DNA from: Vibrio sp. 05-20-BW147
Lineage (GTDB): Bacteria > Pseudomonadota > Gammaproteobacteria > Enterobacterales > Vibrionaceae
Length of the DNA stretch: 34,724 bases
NCBI RefSeq assembly: GCF_013369385.1
Contig: NZ_SZTO01000027.1
Location: forward strand, 1 to 34,724
Reading direction: 5' to 3'
The number at the start of each line of letters is the position of its first letter. The first letter of the stretch is position 1. The translations under genes and the position numbers were made by a program. Positions 24,022-32,448 of the stretch are shown piece after piece. Below the pieces are notes generated by a model that saw only the letters and a program-made list of their open reading frames with translations, did not search any database and had not been told where the DNA came from.

Positions 24022-25056
24022 TTATTGTGCTCTTAAACGCTGCCAGTATTTCTCGTAAATGGCCAACGCTTCTGGGCCTACGTCGTTAATGAACTCACCC
24101 TTCTTCACATCCTCATCTGCTGGGAAAATCGTTGGGTTGTTTCTCAGTTCATCCGGTAATAGTGCACGTCCAGCTTTCGTTGCAGAGGCATATCCCAAGC
24201 TATTTACGATCTCTGCTTGATGCTCTGGCTGGTACATAAAGTTGATAAACTTATGCGCGATCTCTTTATGTTTGCTACCTGATGGAATGGTAAAGTTATC
24301 CATCCACATCACCGCGCCTTCTTCCGGCATCACAAACTTCAGCTCTGGCATCTCAACCTGTCCTTGGTAAGCGTTACCATTCCACTGCATACCAACTGAA
24401 GCTTCACCTGAAACGTACGGTACTTGCGGAGCATCTGAGTTATACAACAACACGTTGCCTTTTAACGCCACCAAAGAGTCGTATGCTTTTTTGATCTCTT
24501 CTTCATTCTTCGTGTTGATGCTGTAACCATTCAGTTTTAGCGCCATGCCAAACACATCACGAATATCGTCAATCAACATTACTTGCTGTGCGTATTTCTT
24601 GTCCCACAAATCTGCCCAACGGGTGACAGGTGCGTCAACCATGCTTTCGTTGTAGCTGATTCCGGTAATCCCCCAGATGTAAGGAAGAGAGTAGTCATTC
24701 TTAGGATCGTGAGCTTGACCGAGCAGACCGTCCATTGTGTCTTGCATGTTAGGAATTTTGCTGTGATCCAATTTTGCAAGTAAGCCTTCACGCCCCATTT
24801 TTTCAATAAAATAGGCGGAAGCAAAAACGACGTCGTAACCCGAGCCTTTCAATAGTTTGAGTTTGGTATACATCGATTCATTATTTTCAAATGTTGAATA
24901 ATTAATCGTGACACCTTCTTGCTTTTCGAATGCTTTTAAAGAGGCTTCTGGTAAGTAACTTCCCCAAGCATAAACGTTAATTACCTCATTATCAGCTTGA
25001 GAAGCTGAGGTAAAAGCGAGCGCGCTCAGAACCAATCCTTTGACTAATAACTTCAT
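24022..25056 (-). CDS. Orphan PotD/PotF-like polyamine-binding protein
   Basis: This 344-residue periplasmic binding protein has a signal peptide (MKLLVKGLVLSALAFTSASQA, cut before DNEV). The mature part begins VINVYAWGSYLPEASLKAFE, the opening of the PotD/PotF family. The segments GYDVVFASAYFIEKM, GITGISYNESMV and FIPSGS-type regions are also typical. It should bind spermidine or putrescine, but no potABC transporter genes are adjacent. It may feed a distant transporter or act as a sensor partner, as NspS does with MbaA in V. cholerae. The ATG at 25056 is chosen because the signal peptide begins there; an ATG at 25104 would add 16 residues with no ribosome site. Confidence 0.85.
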   Translation of the reverse strand: MKLLVKGLVLSALAFTSASQADNEVINVYAWGSYLPEASLKAFEKQEGVTINYSTFENNESMYTKLKLLKGSGYDVVFASAYFIEKMGREGLLAKLDHSKIPNMQDTMDGLLGQAHDPKNDYSLPYIWGITGISYNESMVDAPVTRWADLWDKKYAQQVMLIDDIRDVFGMALKLNGYSINTKNEEEIKKAYDSLVALKGNVLLYNSDAPQVPYVSGEASVGMQWNGNAYQGQVEMPELKFVMPEEGAVMWMDNFTIPSGSKHKEIAHKFINFMYQPEHQAEIVNSLGYASATKAGRALLPDELRNNPTIFPADEDVKKGEFINDVGPEALAIYEKYWQRLRAQ

Positions 25057-25342
25057 AGTTTGCTGTCCAAACAATACCAGCACCATGCTGGGGGTCACGC
25101 GCATAATTAGGCAATTGTTAATGATTTGAAAGAAAAATTAATTATTCATTAAGATAAAAATTTGTTATCGGAAAAAACAGGGTTGATAACCAAGGGCTGA
25201 GAGGAAAATGCTTGTGCTAGCACGACTTTTTTGTGCTCAAAAACACTCGTTAAGTTGAGCAAAAAATGAAGATTTCATCCACAACTTGTCCTGCAATCCA
25301 AACATACAAATTGCCAATTCCTTTCTTTTTCATAAGATCGAA
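25057..25342. other. Leader region of the PotD-like gene
   Basis: This AT-rich region is upstream of the minus-strand gene. A CCAGCA-cca-TGCTGG hairpin (25077-25091) sits next to the start, and a GTGCTAGCAC palindrome lies at 25214-25223. No promoter pair is clear and no other gene is seen. Confidence 0.4.
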
Positions 25343-25366
25343 AACGCCAGCAAATTTGCTGGCGTT
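25339..25366 (-). terminator. Terminator of the dehydrogenase gene
   Basis: A perfect 24-base palindrome (25343-25366; arms AACGCCAGCAAA / TTTGCTGGCGTT) is followed on the minus strand by TTCGATCTTA. It forms a strong stem just after the stop at 25389. Confidence 0.85.
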
Positions 25367-25388
25367 CTCCAACATGCTTTAAGAAAGC

Positions 25389-26342
25389 TTAGGCATTCAA
25401 ACCTGTCGCTTCAGCTACTTGATCAACAACGGCACTTACCGCATTGGCTATCTCATGCAGTCTCGCCGCTTCTTCTGGGCTAAACGGGTGAAGCAGCACT
25501 TTCTCTACACCTTGACGGCCGATTACCGTCGGCAAACTTATCAGTACATCATGAAGGCCATACTGGCCAGTGAGCATAGTCCCAACCGGTAGGACCGACT
25601 TCTCGTTGATCATAATCGCTTGGATGATGCGAAAGACACTGGCAGAAATGCCATGTGTGGTGTTGTGTTTGCGTTTAAATATTTCGTATCCCGCTTGTTT
25701 TACCGACTCAAGCAGTTCGTCAGCATCGATACGTTTAATATGGTTGGTATCGCAATAGTAGTCTGCGGGTTGCCCTGCGATGGAAATCAGACTCTTTGGT
25801 GTAAAGCAGTGGCTGCCATGTTCACCCAATACGTAACCGAAAACATTTTTAGGGTCTAACTGCACTCGGTTGGCAACGATCGTCATCAGACGCGCTGTAT
25901 CAATCACACAACCACTACTGATCACCTTACTTGGTTTAAATGTCGTATTTTTTATGATGAAGTGGCTGACCAAATCACAAGGGTTAGAAACCACGATTAA
26001 GATGGCGTTCGGTGCAACTCGTTCCACCTGTTTAGCAATATCAACGCCAATTTTCGCGTTGATTTCTGCGATGTCGATGCGAGTTTGTCCTTGCTTAATT
26101 TGTGCTCCAGCGGTAATCACAACGATATCTGCCGCCAAGAGATCGAGATAATTTTTTGTAGGGAGAATATGCGTATTTTTTGAAAAAGTGAGCGCAGCCG
26201 TATGGCGAAAATCGAACACTTCCCCTTCTGCACGCTCTAAGTTCTGGTCCAGTAGCACCAATTCACTGACACTTCCCATCGTGAGAAGATAGTTACAAAT
26301 GCCCACACCCACTGAGCCAGCGCCAATTACCCCGATTTTCAT
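25389..26342 (-). CDS. Lactate/malate-type 2-hydroxyacid dehydrogenase, unusual specificity loop
   Basis: This 317-residue NAD-dependent dehydrogenase of the LDH/MDH superfamily has the Rossmann motif GAGSVGVG at residue 7, SNPCDLV at 119, Asp148-x2-Arg151 and the catalytic pair in GEHGSH (His175). The mobile specificity loop reads TAGAQIKQGQTR: where lactate enzymes carry Gln and malate enzymes carry Arg there is Ile82, although catalytic Arg88 is kept. Ordinary L-lactate or L-malate use is therefore not assured; a more apolar 2-keto acid (as in hydroxyisocaproate dehydrogenases) is possible. The ATG at 26342 has AGGGA seven bases upstream; ATG 26345 is an alternative. Confidence 0.85.
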   Translation of the reverse strand: MKIGVIGAGSVGVGICNYLLTMGSVSELVLLDQNLERAEGEVFDFRHTAALTFSKNTHILPTKNYLDLLAADIVVITAGAQIKQGQTRIDIAEINAKIGVDIAKQVERVAPNAILIVVSNPCDLVSHFIIKNTTFKPSKVISSGCVIDTARLMTIVANRVQLDPKNVFGYVLGEHGSHCFTPKSLISIAGQPADYYCDTNHIKRIDADELLESVKQAGYEIFKRKHNTTHGISASVFRIIQAIMINEKSVLPVGTMLTGQYGLHDVLISLPTVIGRQGVEKVLLHPFSPEEAARLHEIANAVSAVVDQVAEATGLNA

Positions 26343-26503
26343 CATCCATTCCCTGACATAGTACAACTTAGATCACAATTTTATGCTGATTAAGCCGCTA
26401 ACTTCCATTTTATTTGGCCAATAAGACATAATTAAGTTGAAACATCTAGCTTCCATTCTCTTAGCGACATATGAGTCGATAAATTGGCGAATTTTCGCTC
26501 TCT

Positions 26504-27391
26504 CTATACAGATTTTCGACTCTTCACTAACAAGCTTAGCTTACCATCGGTTCGGTACAAGATGAGCGAGAATAGAATTAAACCACAGCCGATCAACTTG
26601 TTTGAGGATAGAGATTCGCTGTACCACAGTACGCTCAGTATCACAGTCCAAACAGGTTCGAGGATCATGATAAGCGCCGCATTACCAGGATTGATCTGCT
26701 TTTGCGCCATTGTCTGCATCACGTATCGCAAGGCAGTAGCAAGAATAGTACTCGCCGCAAACCAAGCCCAGATAGTAGGATCTATCTGAGTCGGCACGCT
26801 TTCGAAGAGCACACTGGCCGACAAACCAATCAATCCCGTCACAAACAGTTGAATACAGGTTAAAACCAAGATGGGGAGTGTTTGCGAATATTTGCTATTG
26901 ATATTGAAGTGCAAAGCCAAAACGACCGCATTAAACAGAAACCACAACTGACTGACCGAGCTCTGCCAACCATCCGCCAAAGAGAGGAAAGCCAACCCCG
27001 ACGCGGCAATCGGCAAAGAGACCCAGAAAATGCGTTTGGGTCTTTGCTTAAACAGCACCCAAGCAACAAATGGCACCATCAACATGGAGAGGCTGAGGAT
27101 AAATGCCCCTTCCCCCAAGGTGTCGCTGATGGAAATAGCGTGAATCCAACTCATCAGGGCCGTGGCTAAGAGTAATCCCACTAACGCTGCGGAGCGAATA
27201 TCCCCCCAACTGGCTTTAAACAGAGAGCGATAACAAAAAGGGAGCAAGCAGAGTGCAGCGATTAAAAAGCGCAGGCCAATAAAACCAAATGGCGGTAGCC
27301 CTTGTATGGTCTCTTTAGAAAATATCCACCCAAAGGCAGAAAGGATCGTTGCAAGAATTAAAATGCTGGCAGCTTTACGTTCAGAATTCAA
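26504..27391 (-). CDS. EamA/DMT-family exporter
   Basis: This 295-residue inner-membrane protein has about ten membrane segments arranged as two EamA repeats; the second ends ALIMILEPVWTVILSVLWYSE, the recognisable EamA sequence. The family exports amino acids or small metabolites; the substrate is unknown. The only start giving a complete first segment is a TTG at 27391 with a weak AAGAG upstream, an unusual choice. It is a single-gene unit, oriented like the dehydrogenase gene 160 bases downstream, which has its own start region. Confidence 0.85.
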   Translation of the reverse strand: MNSERKAASILILATILSAFGWIFSKETIQGLPPFGFIGLRFLIAALCLLPFCYRSLFKASWGDIRSAALVGLLLATALMSWIHAISISDTLGEGAFILSLSMLMVPFVAWVLFKQRPKRIFWVSLPIAASGLAFLSLADGWQSSVSQLWFLFNAVVLALHFNINSKYSQTLPILVLTCIQLFVTGLIGLSASVLFESVPTQIDPTIWAWFAASTILATALRYVMQTMAQKQINPGNAALIMILEPVWTVILSVLWYSESLSSNKLIGCGLILFSLILYRTDGKLSLLVKSRKSV

Positions 27392-27640
27392 AAGTTTTAC
27401 TCTTTTACTTGTTTGAAGAAGGTTCTCTTCGTTGGTTATTATTTCCCAGCATAAGCAGGATATTTATTGAGCAAAAACATAATGCCAAAACGCCGCCAAT
27501 ATCGCGACACAGTAGGCCAATAAATTCCCAATAAATGAGAATTTAATGGCCATTAATCACAAAGAAAATCAGATTGTTGGCGATAGGGGTTGAAGACGGG
27601 AGCACTGGCATTCGCAATGCAAATGAGACAACCAGAAAAA

Positions 27641-28126
27641 TCACCACTCAATATGGATCGGGGTGCCCATCTTAACTAAACGGATAAACTCATCCATCTC
27701 TTGGTTGGTGAGCGCAATACAGCCGTTCGTCCAATCAAAGCTTTGCACAAATCGTGGATCTCGCTGTTCACCATCACGCAGGCCATGCACCTTGATGTCA
27801 CCACCAGGAGAAAACCCTTTTTCCTTTGCCTGCAAGCTATCAAACGGATTCGGGTAGCTGATGTGTACAGATCGATAAAAGGCAGACTCTTCTGTCACAT
27901 AATCCAGCGTGTAAATCCCTTCTGGGGTGCGTTGATCCCCTTCTTGAAGCTTATGCCCCTTTGGCTGCTTACCCAACGCAATTCGATACTCACGTATCAC
28001 TTCCTCACCCGACATGAGGTAAAGTCTCCGTTTTGATTTATCCACTTTTACCCAGTCAACTTGCTCGCTTGCAAAGCAGCCAGAGCCAATGCAGAGTATC
28101 AATAGCATCAACAGTAATCGCATCAT
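27641..28126 (-). CDS. L,D-transpeptidase-fold (YkuD) periplasmic protein
   Basis: This 161-residue exported protein is of the YkuD family. The N-terminal hydrophobic segment (residues 1-18) ends in GSGC, a poor lipobox, so an ordinary signal peptide is more likely than lipidation. The catalytic core reads IKVHGLRDGEQ, then DWTNGCIALTN, with the nucleophilic Cys in NGC and a His in VHG. The usual Arg after Cys (GCxR) is replaced (GCIAL), as in DpaA/YafK-like members, which release or attach proteins at peptidoglycan. It should act on peptidoglycan cross-links or Lpp-type attachments. It is a single-gene unit convergent with no close neighbour. Confidence 0.85.
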   Translation of the reverse strand: MMRLLLMLLILCIGSGCFASEQVDWVKVDKSKRRLYLMSGEEVIREYRIALGKQPKGHKLQEGDQRTPEGIYTLDYVTEESAFYRSVHISYPNPFDSLQAKEKGFSPGGDIKVHGLRDGEQRDPRFVQSFDWTNGCIALTNQEMDEFIRLVKMGTPIHIEW

Positions 28127-28254
28127 TCACCATTTAAGAAAAGCGTTTCCAACACTATACCGGACGAGCAAAAGAACGGACAACTGCGTGGTAGAAAACA
28201 TCAAGTATGCGCTATGCTTTATGCATAGTCAGTGAGATTTGCTGGAAAATGCCA

Positions 28255-29103
28255 ATGACACACCAACGCACATTTCCCTACTCCTTTGTTTTCTTTAATT
28301 TATATCGTTGGCTGGTTTGCACCATGGTTTTATGGATGTTTTCCCAGGTCGCATTGTCTTGCACGCTAACCATGGGATATAGAACCAATGAACGCTTACC
28401 GCTCATTGCAGAGTCACCCGATAACAGTGGCCTTTATTTAGACTTTTATTCGGTAGCCGCAGAACGCATAGGCTGTAAGCTCAAGATCATTAGGGGCCCC
28501 AAAAACCGCATTCTTAAACTACTAGAGGCTGGCGATATCGACTTCTATCCCGCTTTCAATTACAACGAAACACGAGCACGTTATACCTATTTCATTGAAA
28601 ATGGTTTTCCGGGGGGAGAAATAGGGGTGTCACGCGCAGATTTTCCCGACATAACGGCATTATCACAGCTTGATGGCTATACCGTTGTACAAGCTTTGGG
28701 GTCTCCAGGCTTTGCTAGCGGGCTGAAAGGCGTTTCTATCTACTCCGCACCGGAAATGACCATTGCAGACGCCTTCGAACTACTGCGTAAAAAGCGTGGG
28801 GACTTTTACATCTATAATCGAGAATCTCTGCTCTACTATCTAAAACAAGAACAACCTCAAGATGTGAAAGTACATCCAGACTGTTGCGGAGGCATCCAAC
28901 CCATCTATTTGGGTTTTTCCCGATACTCTTCCCACTATTCGGAAGTGCCTAATCTAAGCTTTGATGGCCGTCAGCCACAAAGCGCTATCAACTTCCCTAC
29001 AGTGATCGCCTCGGATTGCCTCGCGTTTCGTTTTCAAAAAGAGCTGATGGAGATGAAAATCTCCGGCATCACTGACTCCATTTATCAGCAATACTACCAT
29101 TGA
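28255..29103 (+). CDS. Orphan periplasmic solute-binding protein (family 3-like)
   Basis: This 282-residue protein has an N-terminal hydrophobic segment (WLVCTMVLWMFSQVALSC). The fold pattern resembles amino-acid-binding SBP_bac_3 proteins: LTMGYRTNERLPL, a GLYLDFYSVAAERIGCKLKII lobe, then AGDIDFYPAFNYNETRARYTYF and the hinge to a second lobe. The DIDFYPAF and TRAR pattern is typical of short Vibrio binding proteins encoded without a permease. The start ATG 28255 has GGA eight bases upstream; ATG 28249 is an alternative. Ligand unknown. The gene is convergent with the MFS gene. Confidence 0.72.
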   Translation: MTHQRTFPYSFVFFNLYRWLVCTMVLWMFSQVALSCTLTMGYRTNERLPLIAESPDNSGLYLDFYSVAAERIGCKLKIIRGPKNRILKLLEAGDIDFYPAFNYNETRARYTYFIENGFPGGEIGVSRADFPDITALSQLDGYTVVQALGSPGFASGLKGVSIYSAPEMTIADAFELLRKKRGDFYIYNRESLLYYLKQEQPQDVKVHPDCCGGIQPIYLGFSRYSSHYSEVPNLSFDGRQPQSAINFPTVIASDCLAFRFQKELMEMKISGITDSIYQQYYH

Positions 29104-29114
29104 TTCTCTACGGG

Positions 29115-30314
29115 CTAATTTGAGTTGGGTACAAGCTTAGCCGAAGCAGAGAGTCTAGTTTGGCAGCAGATCAGTAAAATCAGTGCTAAAGAGACACCAA
29201 ACAAACTCACGTAAAAACTGCTGTAGTAATTAAATAGTTCACCAACCACGCCGACCGACAAACTCGACACCAGCATACTTAGCTGCAACATGTTGGAAAA
29301 CAAAGTTGAAGCAGTACCTAACTTGTCTTTCATCATATCCTGCATGACAACCATCCCCAGCGTTGCGCACGTACCGATAAAAATACCATTGAGTAGCTGA
29401 GCAGCGATGAGATGTGTGTAGTCGGCAGCCACTAACATCACGGCGTAGAAAAGCACACCTGAAGCAATACCCACTTTCATAACGGCTAATGCGCTCCATC
29501 TCTTGGCTAACTTTCCAGCCCACAGCATCACCGGAATCTCGCACAACGCAGCGACACCAAACAGAACACCAAGCCAGTTTGCGTCAACTTTCAGCTCTTG
29601 AGATAGATACAACGGCATCGAAACGATGTAAAGATTGTTGGCAGCAAACGCCAGCACAATAATAAGGCAATAAATAGCCACCAACGGATTGAGCGAACTT
29701 ATCCCTTTTTTCTTTGGCCTTGTAGACTCTATTGGCTGACTTTGTTTGCGCTCTACATTAGGTATACCGATAGATATCACGAACACTGATGTCGCAATGA
29801 TGATCGCGGCAACGGAAAAGGAGGCTTCAAAACCGTAACTCGCTTTGAGCAAAAATGCCAGCGGAGGACCAAACACCCACGCAATCGCAATACCGGCCCG
29901 CATGGTCGAGACGAAACTGGCACTATCCGCCACGTGGCGATCGCCATATTCTCTACCGAGGGCAAAAAGCTGACCAAATGCAGCGCCACTAATGCTCCCC
30001 AACAAAGCGACCACCGCAACGGCGACAAAATATTCATCAATAAAGATAAAACTGCTGATCGTGACCAATTGGCAACTTACCGAAAGAATAAGAATGCTTT
30101 TTCGCTTCCAACCGCGATCAGATTTCACGGCAATAAATTGCGATACAACGACCGAACTGACTACCGCTACCACCATATACAAACTCAGCATCACAGGTGT
30201 CGCATTGAGTTTTTCAACGAGAAACAAGCTCGTTAACGGGTAGAAAAACGCTCCACACAACCCGATTATTGTCGCGGTGAGAACAAATAAAACTGCGGTA
30301 CGATCACGATACAT
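29115..30314 (-). CDS. SetA-like MFS sugar efflux transporter
   Basis: This 399-residue inner-membrane protein has about twelve membrane segments. The layout and sequence resemble the sugar-efflux (Set) branch of the major facilitator superfamily: MYRDRTAVLFVLTATIIGLC, the loop VKSDRGWKRKSIL between helices 2 and 3, and FALGREYGDRH. E. coli SetA/SetB export lactose, glucose and analogues. Here the substrate is unknown. The ATG at 30314 has GGA eight bases upstream. It is divergent from an AraC-family gene 154 bases away, which probably regulates it. Confidence 0.85.
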   Translation of the reverse strand: MYRDRTAVLFVLTATIIGLCGAFFYPLTSLFLVEKLNATPVMLSLYMVVAVVSSVVVSQFIAVKSDRGWKRKSILILSVSCQLVTISSFIFIDEYFVAVAVVALLGSISGAAFGQLFALGREYGDRHVADSASFVSTMRAGIAIAWVFGPPLAFLLKASYGFEASFSVAAIIIATSVFVISIGIPNVERKQSQPIESTRPKKKGISSLNPLVAIYCLIIVLAFAANNLYIVSMPLYLSQELKVDANWLGVLFGVAALCEIPVMLWAGKLAKRWSALAVMKVGIASGVLFYAVMLVAADYTHLIAAQLLNGIFIGTCATLGMVVMQDMMKDKLGTASTLFSNMLQLSMLVSSLSVGVVGELFNYYSSFYVSLFGVSLALILLICCQTRLSASAKLVPNSN

Positions 30315-30410
30315 GTGGTTTTCCAGCTGACTTCAAAGAATACATTTTAAGGGCTAGTCTAACGACTATAAGCTGAATAAAGTGGTGTCAATCCGCCTAT
30401 CAGTAATACT

Positions 30411-30433
30411 TTTCAGTCATTTGTGACTCTGAA
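30411..30433. promoter_or_regulatory. Candidate operator between the MFS and AraC genes
   Basis: An inverted repeat AGTCA-tttg-TGACT (30415-30428), with outer TTCAG/CTGAA arms partly extending it, lies in the shared intergenic region. It could be an AraC-protein or repressor site. Confidence 0.4.
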
Positions 30434-30467
30434 TTTGAGCGTATTGTGTTTATCTACGGAACTCAGT

Positions 30468-31355
30468 ATGAAACCTTTTATAGAAAACATCCTCAGCGAA
30501 AGTAATTTTACCTGGCTGGTGAAAGAATATCGTTGTGATGGACCAATCGCTGATTTTGCCTGTCCATGGCACTATCACGCTGAATATGAGCTGGTTTTAT
30601 ATTCAGATCCAGAGAACATCTTCGATAGAAAGTACTTTGCTGGAGATGCCATTGAAAGAGCAACACACAACACGTTGTTGCTTTACGGACCTGGCTTACC
30701 ACACATGGTCACAGGGACGGTCAACCATGCACATCACTCCCCCCATAGAACTATCATCATTTGGTTTAGTCACCAATGGATCGAAGACGTGATTAAAACC
30801 ATACCTGAAGCACACTCCTTACTGCGTATGCTACGAGAATCAAAATACGGTTTACGCTTTAGTGAGCAAAGCTCTTTAATGGCAGCGCAACTACTAAGTT
30901 CTCTCTCTCAAAAGAGCAGAAAATTTCAAGCACTTGGCGTCATCGAGGCTCTTCTAATGCTTGCTGAAGATACGCTGTTCAAGCGAGTCTCTCATGCACC
31001 TTACCAACTAAAAACAAGCAGCGAGCACGAATCGACAAACAAACGCCTTCTACTGGCGAAACAATTTATTGAGAACAACTTTGCCAAATCAATCCGCATC
31101 GACGACCTGTGCCTTACACTTCATATGAGTGAGAGTTCTGCTTACCGTTTATTTGAAAAGCACTATGGGTGTAGTTTCTCGGAACATCTCAAACAGTATC
31201 GTATTGGTAAAGCATGCGAACAGTTGGTGAGAAGCGAACTGCCAATTCAGTTGATCGCGGAAGAAACAGGGTTTCTCAATCTCTCAAATTTTAATCGTCA
31301 GTTTAAGAAGGTAAAATCCATGACCCCTTCCGAATTTCGCGCCCAGTTCCGCTAA
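30468..31355 (+). CDS. AraC-family transcriptional regulator
   Basis: This 295-residue regulator has an N-terminal cupin-like sensing domain (CPWHYHAEYELVLYSDPENIF near residue 30) and a C-terminal double helix-turn-helix (about 195-292). The DNA-binding part reads RIDDLCLTLHMSESSAYRLFEKHYG, then IQLIAEETGFLNLSNFNRQFKKV, the conserved AraC core, and ends TPSEFRAQFR. The start is ATG 30468 (CGGAA eight bases upstream); the in-frame GTG at 30423 has no ribosome site. The divergent MFS sugar exporter is the probable target, with a sugar-type ligand inferred. Confidence 0.9.
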   Translation: MKPFIENILSESNFTWLVKEYRCDGPIADFACPWHYHAEYELVLYSDPENIFDRKYFAGDAIERATHNTLLLYGPGLPHMVTGTVNHAHHSPHRTIIIWFSHQWIEDVIKTIPEAHSLLRMLRESKYGLRFSEQSSLMAAQLLSSLSQKSRKFQALGVIEALLMLAEDTLFKRVSHAPYQLKTSSEHESTNKRLLLAKQFIENNFAKSIRIDDLCLTLHMSESSAYRLFEKHYGCSFSEHLKQYRIGKACEQLVRSELPIQLIAEETGFLNLSNFNRQFKKVKSMTPSEFRAQFR

Positions 31356-31474
31356 AGCTCTTTACCAAGCTAAATCGATGGAAAGTGTCGACATCTTCCG
31401 CGCAAATTTGGCTATAGATACCACTTTTTGTACTGTGATATACTTCACGCCCATTTATCATTGAGACTATCGTC

Positions 31475-31831
31475 ATGAGTATTAAATCCGACATCCAACA
31501 ACTGCACAACCGCTTAGATACCTTTCAACGTAAGCTTGATGCAGCTCGATCTCGCGGCGATCAGGAAATGATCACAAAGTTCACCGATGAAGTCGATCAG
31601 CTGTCTAAAAAGCTTTCTCAGTTAAAGCACAAGCAACAGTACGAAATGAATAAAGAGCGTAAAAGCATCCTCGATCTCCCATTCTCACGTGAAATAACAA
31701 AAGAAGAACAGGCAGACATTGGCAAACTCAAAAAACGAGTGAAAGGGCTTGTTATCGTTCACCCTATGACAAAAATGGGTAAAGAACTTCGTCTTGAAGC
31801 CATGACGGGGTTCGCGCCACAAGCGTTTTAA
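31475..31831 (+). CDS. yibL: YibL-like ribosome-associated protein
   Basis: This 118-residue basic cytoplasmic protein has a helical N-terminal half (DIQQLHNRLDTFQRKLDAA..) and a conserved C-terminal half: LPFSREITKEEQADIGKLKK and GLVIVHPMTKMGKELRLEAM, ending TGFAPQAF. It aligns well from memory with E. coli YibL (PFQRAITKKEQADMGKLKK, VVHPMTALGREM, EMTGFSKTAF), a protein found with ribosomal large subunits. The function is not established. It is a monocistronic gene with its own terminator. Confidence 0.92.
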   Translation: MSIKSDIQQLHNRLDTFQRKLDAARSRGDQEMITKFTDEVDQLSKKLSQLKHKQQYEMNKERKSILDLPFSREITKEEQADIGKLKKRVKGLVIVHPMTKMGKELRLEAMTGFAPQAF

Positions 31832-31851
31832 AACACAGGTTAACATCTACA

Positions 31852-31885
31852 AGAGCCTCCAGCTGTGAGGCTCTGTCGTTTCTGA
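31852..31885 (+). terminator. Terminator of yibL
   Basis: AGAGCCTC-cagctgt-GAGGCTCT is an eight-pair stem followed by GTCGTTTC, a short and interrupted T-rich tail. Confidence 0.6.
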
Positions 31886-32371
31886 GAGAGCAACTGATGT
31901 AACCAAAAATCCGCCAACTCACACTGCAACATTCTAACTGTTACTAAATGTATTTAGATTAAACATCGCACAGACAGAACAATAATAAAAAAACAACGAT
32001 TAATTTTAAATGAACACATCGAATATATGACACTAGCAGAATTAAATACTAAAAATAAGATTTTCAACACCATAAATCGTACTGTTCTTCTATAGCCTCA
32101 TGTTAAAAAAATAGATAAATCAAATGTCGCTCGAGTTTTTTCTCATTAACAATTAAATATGAAATTAATTTCTATTCAACAGTTGAAAAAATAATTTCAA
32201 ACTTAAAAGCAATCAACCAAAAGCAAATTATCTATTTGTTTTTAATGAAATAATACAAATCCCCAAAAAATAAACATTCGTTCTTTTTAGTATTTCATAG
32301 CCACCAATGGTTTATTTTCTCTAAAGATCTAAGCAAAAAGAATGTGTAACAATATATATCATCAATTGAAA

Positions 32372-32385
32372 TTGACGCAAATCAA
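32372..32385 (+). promoter_or_regulatory. FNR-like box upstream of the OFA transporter
   Basis: TTGAC-GCAA-ATCAA matches the FNR consensus TTGAT-N4-ATCAA with one mismatch. It lies 64 bases before the ATG, with a TATTTA or CATATT -10 candidate at 32410-32416, giving a class II (about -41) arrangement. Anaerobic activation of the transporter is inferred. Confidence 0.6.
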
Positions 32386-32448
32386 CCATACTAACATTTA
32401 TATAACTAACATATTTATCTGATTTATTAATCTAATCAGGACTTCGAT

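Larger units (their letters stand above)
31832..32448 (+). other. Long AT-rich intergenic region upstream of the OFA transporter
   Basis: 617 bases with no gene. After the yibL terminator (near 31860) the sequence becomes strongly AT-rich with several A- and T-tracts, suggestive of H-NS binding. An FNR-like box lies at 32372-32385. No RNA gene or further palindrome is recognised. Confidence 0.5.

Noticed and set aside
25077..25091. Possible riboswitch before the PotD-like gene
   Set aside because: Only one short hairpin is present; no recognised aptamer pattern.
32086..32340. Possible CRISPR-like or iteron repeats in the AT-rich region
   Set aside because: A- and T-tracts recur, but no regularly spaced repeat unit is present.
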